Shown: positions 37,301-51,372, counted from the stretch's first letter. The stretch is 64,000 nucleotides of DNA from Brugia malayi (GCF_000002995.4 NW_025062476.1:2165001-2229000), one strand, 5' to 3'. The notes: a model not told the origin generated them from the letters alone. Numbers and translations are program-made.

Positions 37301-38977
37301 TATCTGCAGAATCTTCCTTTCATCATCACTTCATCCCTTCTCATTCTCATTTTTAAATTCTTTATCTTTAAAGTGAACTACTAGATTATTGGAACAGTTT
37401 ACATTTTGAATTTCAAACTAAGATCTAACATTTTAATCTATGACTGGACATAAAATCCTCTCGACATAAATAATTATTTTTAATAAATAACCAATGCATT
37501 ACGCAAATTCAAACAGGATTCATTCTAAAGGTTTTTTTTTTTTGGAAATCCAATAGCTACCAAGCATGTAGAATATAGATAAAGCAGAGTAATGAACCCC
37601 TTCCTTCTACTGCTATTATTTACTTGCCTTATAGATAATTGCTTTTTTTTTTCAGCAAACTTCAATAGTGGTTCCTAAGACCTTTCTCCATTTTGCACAA
37701 TAAGTATGTATTAGTTTAGGGTATCTCACTTAATCTCAAATAAAATTCAAATTTTGAGAATATAATTGCACGGTTTGAGCTGTCACATCATGCCACCAAA
37801 ACCTCCTACTCACTCTTCCATCTCCTTCTTTCTTTAACCAATTACACAATGAATAACAACTGCAAAAAAAAATTTTTTTCCCAATTCATGAAAAATAATT
37901 TGCCATAAATCTAGTGACTAAAATAACAATGGTATAAGAATTTTTATCATCATACTGGTCAATATTTTACAAACGGAGCTTTATTATTAATCTAAAATGC
38001 TACATAACAGTGATACAAGAAAGATGGCTATAGCTGTAATATCAGCGATCGATGTTACTGTTTTATAATTGTAATTATTAATACTACATTTTACTATCCC
38101 TCTATCACTACACTCATTATTGCCATTAATCAATAACACTAATTAAGGAAATAACAGTGACTGACAAACTGCAATACCAAATCATATTTTAAATGCTTCA
38201 AAGTAGTTTTTTGATAAAACCAGCCAAGAAGTTTCACAAAATAATTAAGTCAGCTTTCTATGGAAATTCTTTTTCCACTCCTTTACCAACAATTTTTTTA
38301 TACCCATGGATTCGAAAAAAAGTTAATGCCTTTTCTTAAAATTAGTTCTTCTCAAACAATAAATCAAATTAATGGGCATGGAATGTGATGTGCAAATGTT
38401 ACACATCCATTTCATACCATGCATCTGCTATGCATTCATTTCATACTGCAATTAATTGTTTCCGGAATTTAGGTTTCTACGGTGATTAACGGATCCTACT
38501 GCTGATTTGCTAGCCATTTGTAAGGAACGACTTCGAAAATTTGAAATTTCGATAACAGCAGGGGTAGCAGAAGCACTGTTAGTAACATAGATAAAAGAAA
38601 TGCATAACAGTTTATTGTACCATCTGTCATACTATATTGCATGACCTGTTTCATGATGTTAAGGTGACAACAGCAGGCTATCATTACGCTCATGATTTAT
38701 AGACTAACAAAATTATTCTCTATCCTTCACCTGTATGAAAAGTCATGTTCTCAGTGAATGCAACTAATGCGAACAAATTAGAAAAAAGATCTAAAAAATT
38801 GTATAGACACTTTGTGTAACCAATAAGAATTACATTTCAATATTTTTTGATCTTATGCTCAATTAATCCAACTTCAACCTAATCAAAAGATATTCAATTC
38901 AATTATACCTACCAAAGTGCTAGGCACATCAGCAACTGACTGCATCACCTTTGAAGGATATATCTGGAAATTATTCG

Positions 38978-39044
<67 letters not shown>

Positions 39045-40243
39045 GATATATATATATATAAGATATATATATATATACCTTATCCAAATAATGCAAAGAA
39101 CCGCAGTATTCAGAATTTGAAAATGGAAGTTTGCAGTCATAAATTTTTTCTAATATTTGGAATTTATACTTTCTTTCATGACTGAACTTCCCAAATTTTT
39201 AGTGATAGAATCAGGTCAGATAGATAGCTTAATTATTCTTCATACTTCACCTCCAAATTAAACGCTCTGCTCTAATTGTAAATTACTGTATTAACAAACA
39301 TATCTATATTCGTCTCTTACTACCATGCAAAATGCTTGTTTATGAATTGATGAATCAAATCACATCTGTCATCATATTTTTTTCCGCTACCATTAACAAA
39401 ATGACAAAATAAACATTATACACAATTGAATTTGCAGTCCCATTGATAGTAATCTTGTAGCCAAAAAAGAAATTTATGGTTTTATCCCCTAAAGATTTCG
39501 AAAATTTGGAATAGAACAAAATCGATGTTATCTTGTCTTACTCTCCACTCATCAAAATAATGCTGCTTAAAACTCTTCCTGATTTTAATAAAAGATTACA
39601 AATAAGAAAATGAAGAATTGGGCTCAATGAAATTCAGTCATATAATAAATTACGAAATGTGATCATATCCATCTGCTCACACTTCATTTTGAAAGCCTAA
39701 TTTATAAAAACTAAAACTTAAAATCACTAAAATGAATGACCGATAGGAATCTTTATAGAAACTTTCCTTTTTTTTAGAACTTAAAATTTGTGCAAAAACC
39801 CTTCAAAATTAGAAACTGAATCGAGTTCATTTGCATTTCAATACATGCAAATAAGTTAAATGAATGAATCAAGTTCTTTCAAAATTACAAGCTGGAAAAA
39901 AGAATACAAAATCTAAGATAAGATAAAATCAAAGCAGACCTGCTCTCCAGAAAAAAGAATTATCATAAAATCCTGTTTTTCTTCGTATGCTCATCTTATT
40001 TCAAGTCCATTACGTGAAATAACATGTCCCTAGTTTTCCCATTCATGTGGTCTTTTTCAAACAACATTTTATAGTCCATTCCAAATAGTATTATTTACAC
40101 TAGTCCTATCAAAATAGATGCCCACTTATTCTTGAAAAAAATGTGGAAAAGATACAACAATGATACGGAATAAACTGTATTCTCCCCTTTTGATAATAAA
40201 TAATAAAAATGAAGAAAAATCTCTATAATACCTGGGTTTTACA
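34399..40243. other. Long intergenic region with few homopolymers
   Basis: Nearly 6 kb between the tentative micro-gene and the 3' end of the downstream CKI gene. Base composition is slightly less AT-rich, and runs of A or T above 12 are nearly absent, unlike 1-33 kb. It holds a (CTA) triplet run at about 34628-34653 and a TA-rich microsatellite at 38995-39078. No exon chain could be supported. Confidence 0.5.
38995..39078. repeat. (TA)n microsatellite
   Basis: About 84 bases of near-pure TA dinucleotide interrupted by AAATA, AGATA and AAGATA. Self-complementary, so able to form hairpins. The Tyr-Ile open frame on the minus strand is an artefact. Confidence 0.95.
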
Positions 40244-43200
40244 TTAAAATGCAGAACGTAGGCTTCTTGAGGATCGATCTTCACATCTTCGACTTTGCCA
40301 ACGAGTTTTAACACCTGAAATGATGACTAAAAATCACCCCAACATTTAAAATAGATAAATTCTGTCTATTGAAACAGATGCTCCATTTAAGCAAAAAATG
40401 CTAGATGGCAACGATTTTTTTCCTTTTGAAGAAAAGGAAACATGTTTATGCATGAACGAATAAATGTTCACTCACTAATATCCAAAAGTTACTTGCGGTT
40501 ACGAAAAACTTCATGTTGCCTTGTTCGCAACTCAGCAAAGAACATCTCTTTCATTTATTCTCTAATTATTTTTAAATGTAAAAGTAGAAAAATATAGCAC
40601 CAGAACTGCTGGAATTGATGACTTTGGTGCCCAAACAATCCATTTCTGCATGGACATCATCAGGCAGTTTCGATGATTCGCTGCATTCTGACTTAGTAAG
40701 CGAACGCCGTTTCTTCACAACCGGTAAGTAATCTAAAAGTTTTAGAATTTCACTCACATACCACAAATACATGTTAGCGATTAGGTACTCAAAATTCCAT
40801 AAAATTTAAAAACTGAAAAAAAAAAAAAAATCAGACATCATAAAATACAGATTGTATCTGTATAACTTCCAGGTATCTTCATATCCTCTCATCCCTCGTA
40901 ATCCTCCTTTCTCATCCTCCTCATCTAAATTCATTTCACTTCTTTGAAATACAAATTAGAGTGAAAATAATCAGAAAAGGAAAAGTCAGCAGCGGTCAAT
41001 AGCACTAGTCTTTTGTATGCATTTTCACAATAACGATATACTAAATATCTCTTTCGTATTTGTTCTTTTTGATTTATTTCGTTACTTTCTATAATTTATT
41101 TTTTTATAGTTCTCCAGGACCAAAAACTATACGGTATCAACAACAACAATATGATTTATCTAAACAGTTAAAAAAAGCACATTATTCGATATGCCATCAT
41201 TGCTCCAAATTTCAAAACCCCACTTGAAAACTTTTTTTGGATGTGAGCCTACTTACTAGCAAGGATAAACACGAAAAATTAACAAAATAAAGACAAATTT
41301 ATAAAAAGATTATATTCCTTTATCCAGTACATATGGTTTTTCAAATATGAAGCAGAGGAGATATGCGAAGTGATGTTTGGAAAGTGAAAAAAACGAACAC
41401 ATGAGACAACAGATCGGACATATTAAAGTGCCAGAAACTACTACAAAAATTAACTATATTCTCTCTCGTATATCTTCCCCCGGAAAGTTTCAGCATAATC
41501 CAAAAATGAACTTTAATAACGATCTTAGGAAGAAAAATAAAGATCTTCGCCTATTATTCTCATAAAATTAACTGGTATGTTTTAAAATGCATACTTCAAA
41601 GAAATAAGAAATAACAAGAAATTAATTCAGACTAGTTGAAAATTTAGAAATGAAGTTCGAGATGATCACACAGGTTCAACATAAAAAAAAGCATTATTTA
41701 GCAACACACCTTTTGAAAGAGAAAAAGAAAATAATCTCACTCAGCAAAATTCATTTGCATTACTCATTCTCTCATCAGTGATCCTCACGCCACTTATTCA
41801 GATCATTCGTCTGTCTTTATTCCATCTAATCCCTTTCTCTATTTTAATATCATTTGTCACGACCTGAGTTCAGAAAATGCATTCAATCCCCTCAAACCGT
41901 ATCACAGGAAAGTGATTTTAGCAAACAATTGCTCACGGCAAAGTGATCAATGTCAAAATATTCATTATAAGGAATAGTTTACTACAGCAGGATGTGATTG
42001 CATAACCTATTCGGTATCATAAGACAAAAAGAAGGAGAGATATAATAAAAGATGGATGCAGCCATCTATCAAACTGTTACACCTTGGCTTAAATAATGAT
42101 ACTTGCAAGCAAGAAATCATTACCATAAAGAAGAACAGATGCTAGCACCTGCTTAAGTTTGTTATTCCTATTGGGAAAAGTTTTCCTGTTAAACTTTGAC
42201 CTCCAGAGTGATTTTTACATCTTCAAGAAAGAATCTGTTGGAAAAATTTAATTTGTAATTCTTTCAAATTCAAGAAAAATGAAACTAAATGCGAAATTGA
42301 TGGAATTAAAAAACTGCAATTGAGAATGTGGAATTAAGGATTCGAAAGTATTAAAAAGAAAGGTGATGAATAAAAACTTACTGGTCAACAGAAATTGTTT
42401 CGACTTTTTCTGCAAAGTAGATTTTCGTGAAACCTTACGAACACCCCGCGTTTTCAGTAGTGGTGGTCGCTGGATTTTAGCACTATTTCGAGGCTGTGAT
42501 GCAACTCTGACACGATTTTTTGGAACTTTCGGAACAGGCAAGTTCTAAAAAACATCACAGCGCTGTTTAAATGATCGGATTAAAAACAGGAGCTGTTAAA
42601 ATTTTTGTTTACCTTGATTTGTTTCATTTAAAGCAAAATAACATATTTAATACCAATTTTACAATTTCTGAATATATTTAATACCAATTTTGCAGTTGCA
42701 TCACGACTTCGCGTATGATAAGCGACCACATCATTATTTCTCTCAGGTTTCTGCTCCGTGCAGTCAACAGAAAACATAACTTTTTTGTTATGCTCCTTTG
42801 ATGGATAATAAGTTGTTCGATAGAAAAACGGCACCTATAATTAAATAATGAACATGTTCAATTAAAAAAAAAAAATCCCTGATTTTTTTTTTTTTTTTTA
42901 ATCGCTTTGAGTTATCTTCTGGATGGCACTTATAAAAAACTAAATGACTGAAGAATCACCTTATTTTCAGGAACTGCTTCGACGATATACGCTGTGCTTG
43001 GAATGGGATGGTCGTTTTTAAAATCAAAACCATATCCTTTCTCCTATAATCAAACATGAACAATATTTTCCCTTGAAATCTGAGATATGTGATGGATTGC
43101 AGGCAGTAAAAAATATGGAATTTAAAATTATTATACCCGTTCTATTTGAATAGCTTCAAGTTCTTTCGTTAGCCATTTTTCCAGCTCCTCATGATCTGGC

Positions 43201-43244
43201 TTACCAAATAAGCACCGAGATACACGTCTACTTCGAGTATGCAT
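40244..43244 (-). CDS. cki: Cyclin-dependent kinase inhibitor, Kip/p27 family (CKI), downstream copy, 6 exons, about 235 aa
   Basis: Nuclear inhibitor of cyclin-CDK complexes that brings about G1 arrest. Exons 43244-43137, 43043-42960, 42834-42685, 42544-42382, 40732-40601, 40314-40244; phases agree. The CDI domain occupies about residues 7-75: cyclin-binding motif RCLFG (10-14, the RxLFG of Kip proteins), an amphipathic helix (HEELEKWLTKELEAIQIE), the CDK-contacting GYGFDF, and VPFFYR (65-70), matching the FYY region of p27. A basic stretch (KTRGVRKVSRKS) and PVVKKRR act as candidate nuclear signals. The 3' end is uncertain: exon 5 can read through to a stop at 40572 (221 aa), or splice at a weak donor (CTG|GTGCTA) to a strong acceptor (TTTCAG) at 40314 to give a basic tail ending SLRSAF. 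I prefer the second because the tail resembles that of the neighbouring copy. Confidence 0.88.
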
Positions 43245-43615
43245 TGTTTATCTTGTTTTTGTCAAGAATAAACTGCATTTAATAAAACACCAGAGATTCC
43301 TTAACCTATGAATAATGAGTTCATTTATTCAACACTTCCCTAATAATAACTTGAAATAATGAGTTCATGCCATCAACTGAAACAATATCTAATCATCACA
43401 ACTTAATTTAATAAAAGTACATACTCAAGGTGTATTCCTTTAAGAATAATCGAATAAACTAAATGAAATTTCAATATTTTGAGATAGTCCCCTACTTTAC
43501 ATCCCCACAATCTTACATTTCGCATTAGCGAGCGCTCATAAATCGGTGCAAATAGCCTCAAACTATAAATATTTCAAAATGCAAAACCAAAAGCACTTTG
43601 CTCACGCTTCTAAAG

Positions 43616-43898
43616 CTCTCTCTCTCCTCTCTCTCTCTCTCTCGCCCTCTCATAACCACTTTATAATGATATTCTATCACTTATAAGCAACTTTGTTACT
43701 GTCCCTCTCTACGTCATCCTATGCTATTATTGTTACGCACTCATATCTTAAGCTTTATCCCACACCATTACAACTCATCCTTCCCTCCCTTCTTACCCTC
43801 TATCCCACATACACACACACTCCCACACCTTATCAATCTCTATCTCTCTCTCCAGGATATCCTATATCACATCCCAGAAGAGAGAGAGCGAGAGAGCA
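43616..43898. repeat. CT-rich tract with a short GA-rich end
   Basis: Polypyrimidine blocks (CTCTCTCT at 43616-43650 and 43843-43854) followed by a GA block (GAGAGAGAGCGAGAGAG at 43880-43896). It lies 370-650 bases upstream of the start codon of the downstream CKI gene. Confidence 0.7.
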
Positions 43899-43991
43899 TA
43901 AGCCACCAAAGCGGGCGAACAGAGACGACAACCCCACAAGTTAACGTACGAATGATTTCCTTGCAGTTGAAATGTTGCCAAGTCGATTGAT

Positions 43992-44000
43992 GGCGGGAAA
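43992..44000. promoter_or_regulatory. E2F-like site GGCGGGAAA
   Basis: GGCGGGAAA matches the classical E2F/DP consensus (TTTSSCGC, or its complement GGCGGGAA). It lies about 750 bases upstream of the start codon of the downstream CKI gene, in otherwise AT-rich DNA where such a GC word is rare. Function is inferred from sequence only. Confidence 0.4.
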
Positions 44001-44165
44001 CGTACCGTAATCTCATATTTGAATTGTCTCTTGCATTTGACATGAAATAGTAGGGAGGGATGTTCAATTAACTTTTGAAATTATCGATTATTTCGTTCAT
44101 TAAATTATTAATTGTTTTATTCAAAGTGTATTTTATATATTAATATTATCCAATGTTTTAATAAT

Positions 44166-44476
44166 CAGTCCTTATCATCAACTAATCACTCAAGCAAATC
44201 TCTGAGCAGTATCAGTCCTTATCATCAACTAATCACCTTTCACTCAAGCAAATCTCTGAGCAGTATCAGTCCTTATCATCAACTAATCACCTTTCACTCA
44301 AGCAAATCTCTGAGCAGTATCAGTCCTTATCATCAACTAATCACCTTTCACTCAAGCAAATCTCTGAGCAGTATCAGTCCTTATCATCAACTAATCACCT
44401 TTCACTCAAGCAAATCTCTGAGCAGTATCAGTCCTTATCATCAACTAATCACCTTTCACTCAAGCAAATCTCTGAT
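44166..44476. repeat. Minisatellite, 6 copies of 54 bp
   Basis: CAGTCCTTATCATCAACTAA starts at 44166, 44213, 44267, 44321, 44375 and 44429. The first unit is 47 bp, the next four 54 bp, and the last is cut short. Copies look identical, which indicates recent expansion. As 54 is a multiple of three, one plus frame stays open (SPYHQLITFHSSK repeat), but there is no other evidence that it is translated. Confidence 0.95.
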
Positions 44477-47400
44477 ATTCTGAATAGTACCAATCGTTAT
44501 CTCTAAAAAAATGAATCTTCAACCATTTTAAGGTGGAAAAGGTTGAATGCTTAATATTACAAACGTTTATTGTTATTCTCGAATGTTAGTATTTGTGGAT
44601 AGTTTAGGTCATGTGAGCAATATAAGGTCATGCTAGGATTGGGTGAGATCATACAATGTTTGCTTATTTATATTCGTCATTGATTATGTTGTCTCAATTC
44701 CATCTGTTTAGCTTGTTAGAGAGTTTATCTTTAGTACAGATAACTGTATCATTCATAACAGTTAGCACTAATTTAAGAAAATTCTTTTTTGCTGAATGGA
44801 TATTACCGCTTCTTATTATGCATTTCCTATCAGTTTAATCAGTTTCTATTTGCAAATAAATGAAATAAAGCCTGTTAATAATGTTTTATTTATCATCGTA
44901 AAGTCTTAATAATTTTTCTTATTTTGACTATATAGTATCAACAGATTTAATTTCAAATTGATACAATGAATTTCTTTTTGTTGCTTAAAAAAGGATCACA
45001 GATATCATATTGACTGATCCTTTCGTTTCTTTCTTTCTTTTTTTTTTATCATTGCTAGAGATTGACTATAAACTGAAATGAGGAAAGCATAATAAGAAGC
45101 GGTAATATCTATTCAACAAAAAATGAATAGTGCTGATTCATTATGCTTTCTGTGCTAATATATTATATTTATGCTTTCTGTGCGTAATTATCGATTTCTT
45201 TTGTTTGGATTAATTACGATGCGAAAGGGTAAAGTTGGTCTCAGCTGCTTTGTCTATCTAATCAATTTGATGACCCTAAGTCACCCCTAAATCATTATAT
45301 TCAATCAGATCTAACCAATATCTGTTCTCTTTCCTCCCCAATTCGATTCTTTGTAAATAAACTTTACAGTGGGTTAAATGTGATGTTATATGTCGGCAAG
45401 ATTGCTTATGAAAATGATACTTCACCCAAAGCGAGAAAAGAAAAAACTCCAGCCATATAATATTCTCAAAAGGTTTCCGCCAACTTTTTTGGAAAGCTTG
45501 AATTTGTTAGCTAAATCATAGAAATCATCATTTTTTAACTTATCCAATTTTACACATTATACATTCATACAGCTGATTTTTTAACTTGAAACTTAAAAAA
45601 CTTTTGAAATTTAGGGTAATTTCTTTTTTTTTTTTTTTTTTTGGAACTTTACTGTAGGTTTTTTTGTAAACATTTTGAAAATTAAATTAGAAAATTTCTT
45701 TCTCCCGAAGTCTTAAGAAAAATATTGACGCAATTGGATATACATTGACTCTAATCTATGCTCCCTTTGTTGATCATAATGGGAGCAAATTATTGAGAAG
45801 AGCTTGACTGGATGAGAAAGAGGGCAAGCGACATTGTCCAAGTGACCATTGGCCTACAATTTATGCATCATTGACGGGCCACTGCGGGATGTCTTAATTA
45901 TCGGAAAAAATTTAACTTTTATGGAAAAATGTGAATGGAAGGATTTATTTCACAGAATGTCGTATCGATCAAGCAGTTTCGTTGTGCAGAGTTGTAGTAG
46001 TAAGTAGTTTGTAGGGGAGAGGGCAATCAATCGAGCATTTTACCTTATCAAAAATACTGTAACAATGCAAAAAAAGTATAACATTGTCTTGAGCTTCTGA
46101 TACTAGCAGAAAGTGAAGAGATAGATTTACAGTATAACATTTGAAGGAAAGGTTCATCAAGATGACCTCTATCAAAATGAGAGTACGTTATGCCATGGCA
46201 ATAGATTTTCAGTACACCGCGCAATAATAATGTCGGCAATTCATGCAAATTGATTTTTAATTGCCTGTCTCAGATGACATATTAATTGATTTGTGGTGAC
46301 ACCGGTGGTTACATAACAAGGTGAATGATTCATGCAGTCGTACATTTAACACTGTGCAACTCGGTAAAATTTACACAAGTGTTAGATTTTGGGATATTAT
46401 GAGTTTGAAGTTTTCGATGAAAAAAATAATGCAATAATGAAAAATGAAAAAGATTTCGGTACAATTCAATCCTTTAAAGATCATCTTTTCCTGTATTCAT
46501 GGTATGTATGTAAGTTTTTGTCAGCACATTATCTAAAAAAACTTGTTCTGTTGCTGAATATTTCTGGGGCTTGAGAATTGAATGATGAGGTTTTCTTTTT
46601 TAAGATTTCAATTTATTACGTCTAATTTCCAAAAAGCTTTCTTCTACACCTTATTTGTTTAATTGTTACTAATGTGGCTTTAGTGTAATTAACCGCTCTT
46701 TGGTTTTGTTAAAATTTTCGAGTAATTGATGAAATAAAACTTGTTCAAATTACAGCAAAAGAAGAAAGTCCATTATTTTCGAAAATATTTCGCGCGCTCA
46801 TATTAAAAAAAAATTTGTCGGAAGGGAAGTTAGTTTTAGATATTGTAAATTATGTTGATTCTAAAAATGTCCAAAACTTCAATTAAATGTACAATGAGGG
46901 CAAATGTAGAAAATTGTTTTTCTTTTGCACAACTGACCCTGACTTTTCATATGCCAAGTTTAAAAATATTAAGTGTGGAAAAATCTTTTTTTTTACCGAA
47001 AAAAAAGTTGAAAGAAATGATACCGCATTATATATTGGCATATTGTCTATCCAGAATTCATTAACAGTCTACCGCAAAGTTTTCTTCATCTATCATCACC
47101 GTAGTGAATTTTTTTAAGTTGTAAAGCGGTGAACTGTCTAAAAGCGCTTTGCTCTAATTTTCACTTCTTTGCAGTCCTTTCTTTTAGGTGGTTAGCGGTC
47201 ACAAAAGAAGACTCATCTTAAATTATTGTCAGAAAATTTACAATTCTAAAATCTATCAATCAAGAAGTTCACTCTCCACTTAAGTGTTAGCCGCAGCATT
47301 TTGTAATTAAAACTGCTACCGCCATCATTAACTGCTCCTTGCATATCTATCAGTCACCACTTGTCACGGCGGCTGAACATTTCGACTTCAAAAAAAAAAA

Positions 47401-50400
47401 AGATGCTGCAAATCGTTAGGAATTCCCCATTCAGTAAAAATGTCGAATTGATTTTTGCTCTTTTGGAACAGAGCATTCTTTTACTTATTAAAACTTACAG
47501 ATTAATGTTAATTATTGAAGTCGAAATTCATTTCAAAGTAATCTCAGTAATGATTGAGTTACCTCTGATTTCATTTTGTATTCTTTCAAGGAATTGTTAC
47601 CTATAATAAGCTAATTTAAATACCATATAACATGTATATTCGAATTATTATTCTACAAATGAAGTGCTATGCTCTACGGGTAGATAAATGTCACTGAAAA
47701 TGATAGATGTATGAAAATGAATGCAAGAAAGGATGTGTTCATTTATGAATACAAGAAGATTTGTGCGATAAGCACACATATGATTAATGAACTGTAATAT
47801 AAAATATGCGGTTGTAGAAAGCGGTAACTTTGTTCTACAAATGGATTAGTATTGAGTTTAGCGAACTGGATAAAAGATATAAGGATGATGACCAGTACGC
47901 ATCATGATCAGAGTTAATGAATATACCCTATTAATGTTTGATGAACTGATGTTGGCTCTCCTTTTTATGCTAATTAGACCGCACAGAAAATGATGCAAAC
48001 TAAGCGTGATATTTTCTAGGTATTGAAAGTGATGCAGCAAGTTTGACCCCGCTTGGTAAGGGAGTAGTCTAATGTGGTAGAATAAGATTTCTTTAGTTCC
48101 TATTATCCCACACCACATATTCCAGAAAGTTGCTTATAATCTAGCACAAGAAGTGACAGAAACATCATCAATCAATTATGACCTGAGCTTGACCCTTAAC
48201 CCGCTTTGTAAATGGTATTCTTTTGTTATCGTGTATTCGCATTTGGATGTGCTCTGTCCTCAACACCTCATTTGTTTAATTAGAATATAGAAAATAAAAG
48301 AAAAGACTAAGAAGTCTGGAAATCTACAGAGGATATCTATTGAAAGCGGTTCTTTTGATGCTCCTTAATAAAAGCTTTTCATTTATGAGCATGTCTTTTT
48401 ATGCAAATAAGCTTGATAGAAGCTTATTTGGTGGTGACAAATAAGCCTTGTTGTGTACTCATGTAAAAAAAAAAGGTCATTTCGGTGCGTATTTTTTCTT
48501 TTCAAACTCGATCATTTGTTCATTTTCTTGAACACTTTACCTTTTTCCCCATTATAATTTATCAAAATAACACATTTTCGTTGCTTTTATTTTAGCTATT
48601 GCTCATTTGCATTGTTCTATTTTCGACGATTTTATTAGTGTTGTTAGTGATCTACTATTTATCGCTAATATGATATTTGCTAGATGATTCAATAAATTTT
48701 TTTTTAAATGTCAAATATCTCATCGATCAATGATTTAGTAACACTCATTCAATTTAATTTCTAGATATTTTCCATTCTACATTTCTTCATCATAAGCAAG
48801 TATTTCAGTTAGCAATTCTCTCCTCTGCTTTCTATTCTTTTGCGATCGACAATCGAATCAAACCTTTTTTTTTTTTTTTTTTATTCATTCATTCGTTCTC
48901 TCTTCCCCCACTTCCAATTCCATCTCTCAAACAAATGTTTTTAACATTTGTACGGCGCCCCGATGACTAAAATAATAATGCACGAAAGGGTTGCTAACTG
49001 GCTTCAACGATTTATTTTCTCACTATCCATTACAATAGCTCACTACTATTCAAATCGGTAGCAAAGATGCTTGCCTTAATTTTTTTGAATTTGCTAGCTT
49101 TAATAGTAAACACATCACGGACACCCAAGGAGGGACAAGAAAAAGAATAGAACTTTTCTTATGACATCATATCTCTCTATTACAATATGAATCGAAATAT
49201 GAGAGAGAGAGAGAGTTATGGTATTGCAGGTCTTACCAATTAGAATCATTTCCATACTTTTTTGTATACGTTTCCTCTCAATTTATGTATGATCAGTAAT
49301 TAACCTTGAGGATAAACCTAATTTGCGGTACATACTCGCCAATCCTCTATGATGTTACCGCCATCACCGCAAATTATTTATTTTTATTCGATAATTAATT
49401 TTAACAAAATGAGAACGCTACACTACTCCTTTCTTGTGCCTCTAGAAGTAGGTAAACATTCAGATAGTATTTGTTATTTCATTATCTGTACTGATAAGCA
49501 AAATTTTTGAAGTCTTGGATTCAAGGAAGCTAAATACGACTTCTAAAAGTCCAGAAGTGTCATGCTGTCTTTCAACAGTATTGATTAGTGCTTATCAGTA
49601 TAAGCTTATTCGATTGCTTGCTGGAAGAGCATGACGGCAAATTTAGCAAGGAAAGTAAACATTTCATTATAATTCCTTTCGGCTGTTGTCATTTTTAGAC
49701 CAGCTGCATTTTAGTCACTTCTAGATAATACTTGAGTCATTTTGCTGATAATCATGTCGTTAATATCTTCCAAAACACATTAGTCTTCTTTTATTCGATA
49801 AACGAATATTTCATTTAAAATATATGTGTCCTCAATTATGTTTACTAATTGATAACTTCGCATTATTTGGCATAATAAAAAAGCATCAAAGAATGACCCT
49901 ATTTAATGTTCTCATTTCGAAGTGATGATGAGAAAATAGGTCCTTTATGGTGTTCATTGGGGAAAAAAAAAAAATTAAAAAACGACTACCAGGAATATTA
50001 ACAATAAAGGAGGAATAATTATTGCCCGATCGACTAATGGATATGTGAAAAACACTCTAAATAGTTAATAGGGTAGTTTTTTAGTTATCATATGTGTTTC
50101 TGCATTAGAGAGCCTTTATTAGGTCATTCCAGATGTGACTTAATACGAGTTTTGAAAAGACTTTTATGGAAATGCAAAGTAATACGAAGCTTGAAAAAAA
50201 AAAAATCTGAACTGAGAGACTCTGAGGTATAAAACTGTTTAATGCAATTTAAGTTTTCTTCTTGAATGTTCTTAAAATAATAACATAAGAGACGAAAAAA
50301 TATTCCTGTTGTCTAGAAACTTATGTCTTTACGGTAAATCCCCAGCACTTGACTTTTTCATTTGACAACGAAGCCTCTGCGACCTGCAGAATCACCTTGA

Positions 50401-51372
50401 CCATTGACCTCCCTAATCCTCTTATTGAAGAGAAGGTAATCTCGTCAGCAAGTTCATAGGACCAAATGGGAAGGTGATAGCCCCTTGCGCATTTCCCCAA
50501 ACATCTTTCTTTTGCCGTAAAAAATTACACTCCATCTATTTCTTGGGACTCCAAACCCTTTAAAAACATTCAAATTTCTTGGTGATTATTTTTCTTGATG
50601 AGTACTGTGCTTGATGATTATGCAAGAAAATGGAAGTAAATTTTCTATTCGAAAAACTGTTTAAAAGATGAATTTACTAAAACACAATGTAATAATCACA
50701 ACTAGTAATCATTAAATTCAAACCCTCCAAACCCCATAATATTTTACAATCACAACCTACACCGATGAAAAAAGTTCTAATAGTATAAAGACGTTCTTGT
50801 AAACAATTAAATAGAAATAATAATATTAATCTAAAACAAGAGAGAACTATGTGCAGTGTTAAATGTACTCTTTATAAGAGTAATTTACACATTTTGGCAA
50901 CTTGACCACAAACACACAATTAATGAAAGGAATGAAAAACATGCGGATAGAAAATTACCGATAATTTCCAGCGATCAGCTTTAATCTGACACTCATGAAT
51001 TAGATTGTTTAAGGTGTCCTTTCAAAATTGAAATCATGGTAACATGAAGTGTATTTAGCACAGTCCTGTTGAGCTTTAATTGACTGCAATTAATCACAGC
51101 AATGAAATCTATCAGAATATCCACAAAAGTACTGTTTGAAGGTTGACTGATCCTAGGAAAAAATAGGCGACCACATGTCTGACAAAAATTCCTTATATAA
51201 CATTATCACAGAAATATTGGAACCACAGTACACAACTTGAAACATGAAAAAAATGAACACCGTTAGTAACATTACCATTTGTCAAAAGGTAATATCACTC
51301 AGGCTTTAAAGTTTTTGCTCCACCATTGGCAGCCTCCTTATCGTTCATCTATGACCTTTTTGAATTACTAAT

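Larger units (their letters stand above)
43245..51372. other. Intergenic region between the two CKI genes
   Basis: About 8.1 kb separating two same-strand CKI genes. The first 800 bases upstream of the downstream copy are CT/GA-rich (43600-43900) and contain an E2F-like GGCGGGAAA at 43992-44000 and a 54-bp minisatellite at 44166. The remainder is unique, slightly less AT-rich sequence with scattered small ORFs on both strands, none with a recognisable product or consistent splice structure. Confidence 0.5.

Noticed and set aside
38496..38693. 65-residue minus-strand frame with a hydrophobic middle
   Set aside because: No splice partner, no family resemblance, and of a length expected by chance here.
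42363..42548. Plus-strand frame opposite 42.4-42.5 kb
   Set aside because: It is the antisense shadow of exon 4 of the downstream CKI gene.
44112..44483. 123-residue frame with a repeated SPYHQLITFHSSK unit
   Set aside because: It is explained by a 54-bp tandem repeat whose length is a multiple of three. No signal peptide, splice pattern or neighbouring exon supports it.
46389..47117. Small plus-strand frames between the CKI genes (for example beginning GYYEFEVFDEKN)
   Set aside because: Looked like a possible retroelement or exon remnant, but no flanking exons, no conserved motif and no consistent phase were found.
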